Below, in pieces: positions 6,008-7,794 of a DNA stretch of 7,794 bases; within the stretch, counting starts at the first letter, position 1, and each line of letters begins with the position of its first letter. Under the pieces are notes generated by a model. The model ran no database searches and was not told where the DNA came from. It saw only the letters and a list, made by a program, of their open reading frames with translations. The stretch is from Halobacteriales archaeon SW_9_67_24 (GTDB lineage: Archaea > Halobacteriota > Halobacteria > Halobacteriales > Halococcaceae), in assembly GCA_003022685.1 (NCBI GenBank), contig PXSV01000157.1, positions 1 to 7,794 on the forward strand. Direction: 5' to 3'. The position numbers and the translations under genes were made by a program.

Positions 6008-6805
6008 CTACGCTGCCCGTTTCTCGATCTCGCCGCGGAGCAACGCGGCGTCGAAGTCGTGATCCGGACGCATGTTGATGAAGTCGACGAACTCGCGGGC
6101 GGCGAGCAGGTCGTCGACCGCGTAGTGCTCCGTGGCGGCGTCGACCGCCACCCGCGCGCCCACGAGCGGTTCGAGCGCCGCGAGTCCACAGGCGAGATCG
6201 TACGACCTGACGTCCGCGGCGGCGTCCCTTTGCACGCTCGTCGCGTCGATGACGTACAGTTCGCCGTCGGCGACGAGGACGTTCTCCGCCCGGAGGTCGC
6301 CATGGCCGAGCTCCGCCGCGTGCATCCGCGCGAGCACGCCGAAGACGTCGGGTGCGAGCGCGCGGGCTTCGTCCGCCGGGAGTGTGTCGAGCGGCCGGAA
6401 GTCGGGGAGGTACTCGAACACGAGCACGCCGAACTCGTCGTGGGCGAACGCTTCGAGGGGTTCGGGCGCGTTGACGCCGATCCCGCGCAGCCGACGAGTC
6501 GCGTCGCGCTCGTGTTCGGCCATCTCGACCGGGTCCGCGAAGCGCTCGAAGAATCCTTCAGTGCCGCTCGAAAACGCACCGAGATTTCGGCCCGTAGTGA
6601 GCAGTCCGTGGACGAGGGCGTTCTGTGGCGTGATGACCTTCACGAACCACCGCTCGTTCAACACGCAGGGCGTCGAGAGCCAGTTGTCGGCGTCGAGGCG
6701 ATCGATGCGCTCGACCGACGCCCCGTAGCGGGCGGCGACCGCTTCGCAGACGGCTTCGAGTCGCTCGGGATCGACCTCGCCCCGGATGAATCGGCGGAAC
6801 GCCAC
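6008..6805 (-). CDS. RIO1-like serine/threonine protein kinase
   Basis: A single-domain protein of the kinase-like fold, closest in pattern to the RIO1-type kinases/ATPases of haloarchaea; the substrate is unknown. Counting from the GTG at 6805 (265 residues), the beta-3 lysine is in WFVKVIT (Lys56), and a charged helix follows (EMAEHERDATRRL, 94-106) that should hold its partner Glu. The hinge lies near VLVFEYLPDF (127-136). The catalytic loop is GHGDLRAENVLV (His168, Asp170, Asn175), and the metal-binding Asp is in YVIDATS (Asp187, replacing DFG). So it is probably active. The GTG is preferred over an in-frame GTG at 6904 because conserved sequence begins at AFRRFIRGE and a promoter-like box lies 25-28 bases upstream. 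The gene stands between the GMC oxidoreductase and an ALDH with which it has no obvious pathway link. It stops with TAG and appears intact. Confidence 0.85.
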   Translation of the reverse strand: MAFRRFIRGEVDPERLEAVCEAVAARYGASVERIDRLDADNWLSTPCVLNERWFVKVITPQNALVHGLLTTGRNLGAFSSGTEGFFERFADPVEMAEHERDATRRLRGIGVNAPEPLEAFAHDEFGVLVFEYLPDFRPLDTLPADEARALAPDVFGVLARMHAAELGHGDLRAENVLVADGELYVIDATSVQRDAAADVRSYDLACGLAALEPLVGARVAVDAATEHYAVDDLLAAREFVDFINMRPDHDFDAALLRGEIEKRAA

Positions 6806-6819
6806 GCGTTCTCTAGAGA

Positions 6820-6845
6820 AGCCCCCGTCTTTTGACTTCGGGGCT
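6820..6845 (-). promoter_or_regulatory. Inverted repeat overlapping the kinase core promoter
   Basis: AGCCCC (6820-6825) and GGGGCT (6840-6845) form the outer arms, and GTC (6827-6829) / GAC (6834-6836) the inner arms around TTTT (6830-6833). On the minus strand the central CGAAGTCAAAAGAC is 25-28 bases before the GTG at 6805, where a leaderless haloarchaeal promoter should have BRE and TATA. It may be both promoter and operator. A remnant of an IS605-type hairpin end is an alternative. Confidence 0.4.
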
Positions 6846-6917
6846 GGCGACGGCCAGCTGTCGTGCCATTCGGTGATCGCTCGTCCCCGAATCCGACGAA
6901 TCACCCCGGCCGCATCG

Positions 6918-6949
6918 ACCGTTCGATACGGTTCGTTGCTATCGACGGT
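6918..6949 (-). terminator. Hairpin directly after the GMC oxidoreductase stop
   Basis: Reading the minus strand right after the TGA, ACCGTCGAT (6949-6941) pairs with ATCG plus ACGGT (6927-6918) with one bulged A and a 13-base loop, giving 9 pairs. No T-tract follows, so termination is only a suggestion. It could also be an mRNA-end or regulatory structure. Confidence 0.3.
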
Positions 6950-7794
6950 TCAACCCCCCGCTGTGATGAGGTCGGCGGCCCGTTCGGCGATGGCGATCGT
7001 CGGCGCGTTGGTGTCGCCGCCGGTGATGGTCGGCATGACCGAGGCGTCGACGACTCGGAGACCGTCGAGGCCACGGACCCGCAAGCGGTCGTCGACGACG
7101 GCCATCGGGTCGTCGCCCATCCGGCAGGTCCCCACGGGATGGTAGACGGTATAGGAGTGCTCGCGGATGTGCGCTATGAGCCCCTCGTCGGTGCGGGCGG
7201 CCTCGCCAGACCAGAGCTCCTCACCCCGGTACTCTTCGAAGGCGTCGGCACGAGCGATCTTGCGTGCGCGCCTGACTCCCTCGACGAGCGTTTCCATATC
7301 CGCGGGCTCGGTGAGATATCGCGGATCGATGGCGGGTGCGTCGAACGGATCGTCAGAATCGAGGGTGATTCGCCCCCGGCTCTCCGGGCGGAGCTGTGTC
7401 GCCCCGATCGAGAACCCGCGTTCCCCCTCGGGGTTGTCGAACCCGTGACGCATGAAGTAGGCTGGCCCGAAGTGATACTGGAGATCGGGTGCCGGCTCGT
7501 CCGGGCTCGTTCGAACGAATCCGCCGGCCTCGGCGACGTTCGACGTCAGGGGGCCGCGCTTGAGCAGGGCATACTTCGGGAGGTGGCGGAGCCTGGCGGC
7601 GTCGTCGATCGTGTCCGCGCCCGTCGCCTCGTAGACCACGCCCGCGAAGAGGTGATCCTGCAGGTTGCGCCCGACGCCAGGCAGGTCGTGGCGTACCCGA
7701 ATATCGTGCTCGCGGAGATGCTCGGCCTCGCCGACGCCGGAGAGCATGAGCAGTTGGGGCGAGTTGATCGCGCCGGCCGAGAGCACGACCTCGC
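6950..7794 (-). CDS. GMC family oxidoreductase (choline dehydrogenase-like), N-terminus off window
   Basis: The C-terminal half (about 280 residues) of an FAD-dependent glucose-methanol-choline oxidoreductase, which oxidises an alcohol to an aldehyde. The GMC signature 2 is exact: GAINSPQLLMLSGVG (7774-7730), followed by GVGRNLQDHLFAGVVYE as in choline dehydrogenase-type members. Near the C-terminus are the catalytic His in YHPVGTCRMGDDP (His codon 7141-7139) and the Asn in GGDTNAPTIAIAERAADLI (codon 7009-7007). The FAD-binding N-terminus (GxGxxG) lies beyond the right edge, so the start and full length cannot be seen; whole proteins are usually 500-550 residues. The substrate is not readable: choline, another alcohol or a sugar alcohol are possible. 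The ALDH genes downstream on the same strand could take its aldehyde product. The ORF is intact in the window and ends with TGA at 6952-6950. Confidence 0.9.
   Translation of the reverse strand, partial: EVVLSAGAINSPQLLMLSGVGEAEHLREHDIRVRHDLPGVGRNLQDHLFAGVVYEATGADTIDDAARLRHLPKYALLKRGPLTSNVAEAGGFVRTSPDEPAPDLQYHFGPAYFMRHGFDNPEGERGFSIGATQLRPESRGRITLDSDDPFDAPAIDPRYLTEPADMETLVEGVRRARKIARADAFEEYRGEELWSGEAARTDEGLIAHIREHSYTVYHPVGTCRMGDDPMAVVDDRLRVRGLDGLRVVDASVMPTITGGDTNAPTIAIAERAADLITAGG

Noticed and set aside
6914..6951. ATCGACCGTTC / ATCGACGGTTC direct repeats
   Set aside because: Only two near copies (a third partial), explained by the arms of the hairpin after the GMC stop; no array.

Overview
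The window looks like chromosomal DNA of a halophilic archaeon (class Halobacteria). It is strongly GC-rich, the proteins are rich in Asp and Glu and poor in Lys, genes start with little or no Shine-Dalgarno sequence but with TATA-like boxes about 25-30 bases before the start codon (leaderless mRNAs), and several products look like families typical of haloarchaea. Genus cannot be fixed from the sequence alone. I see no rRNA, tRNA, CRISPR array or intact insertion sequence.

Layout. 1-727 (minus, runs off the left edge): a membrane-anchored, two-repeat LEA14/WHy-type protein with its reading frame broken just after the membrane anchor. 728-906: a divergent intergenic region with a strong inverted repeat and a good TATA box. 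907-1098 (plus): a 63-residue two-helix membrane protein. 1166-1390 (plus): a 74-residue winged-helix-like protein. 1486-1917 (plus): an SRPBCC/CoxG-like protein, overlapping by one base (TGATG) a carbon-nitrogen hydrolase (1917-2668) that is frame-broken and lacks an internal segment. 2669-2879: a convergent intergenic region with two hairpins, an orphan promoter-like box and an oligo-T tract. Everything from 2880 to the right edge is on the minus strand, read right to left: the C-terminal half of a GMC flavin oxidoreductase (6950 to edge), a RIO1-like kinase (6008-6805), a succinate-semialdehyde-type aldehyde dehydrogenase broken near its C-terminus (4495-5968), and an intact second aldehyde dehydrogenase (2880-4412).

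How the genes may work together. GMC oxidoreductases turn alcohols into aldehydes and ALDHs turn aldehydes into acids, so the right half could be a catabolic or osmolyte (choline-type) oxidation cluster; this is inference from gene order, and substrates are not readable. The SRPBCC and nitrilase-family genes are translationally coupled and probably act together.

The most striking feature is not a new gene. Three separate genes (LEA14-like, nitrilase-like, ALDH) each seem to lack a tract of tens of bases, with the frame changed at the scar and clean, conserved coding on both sides. A fourth possible case is the N-terminus of the same ALDH. Either the assembly lost short stretches (my preferred reading) or the strain carries an unusual cluster of small deletions.
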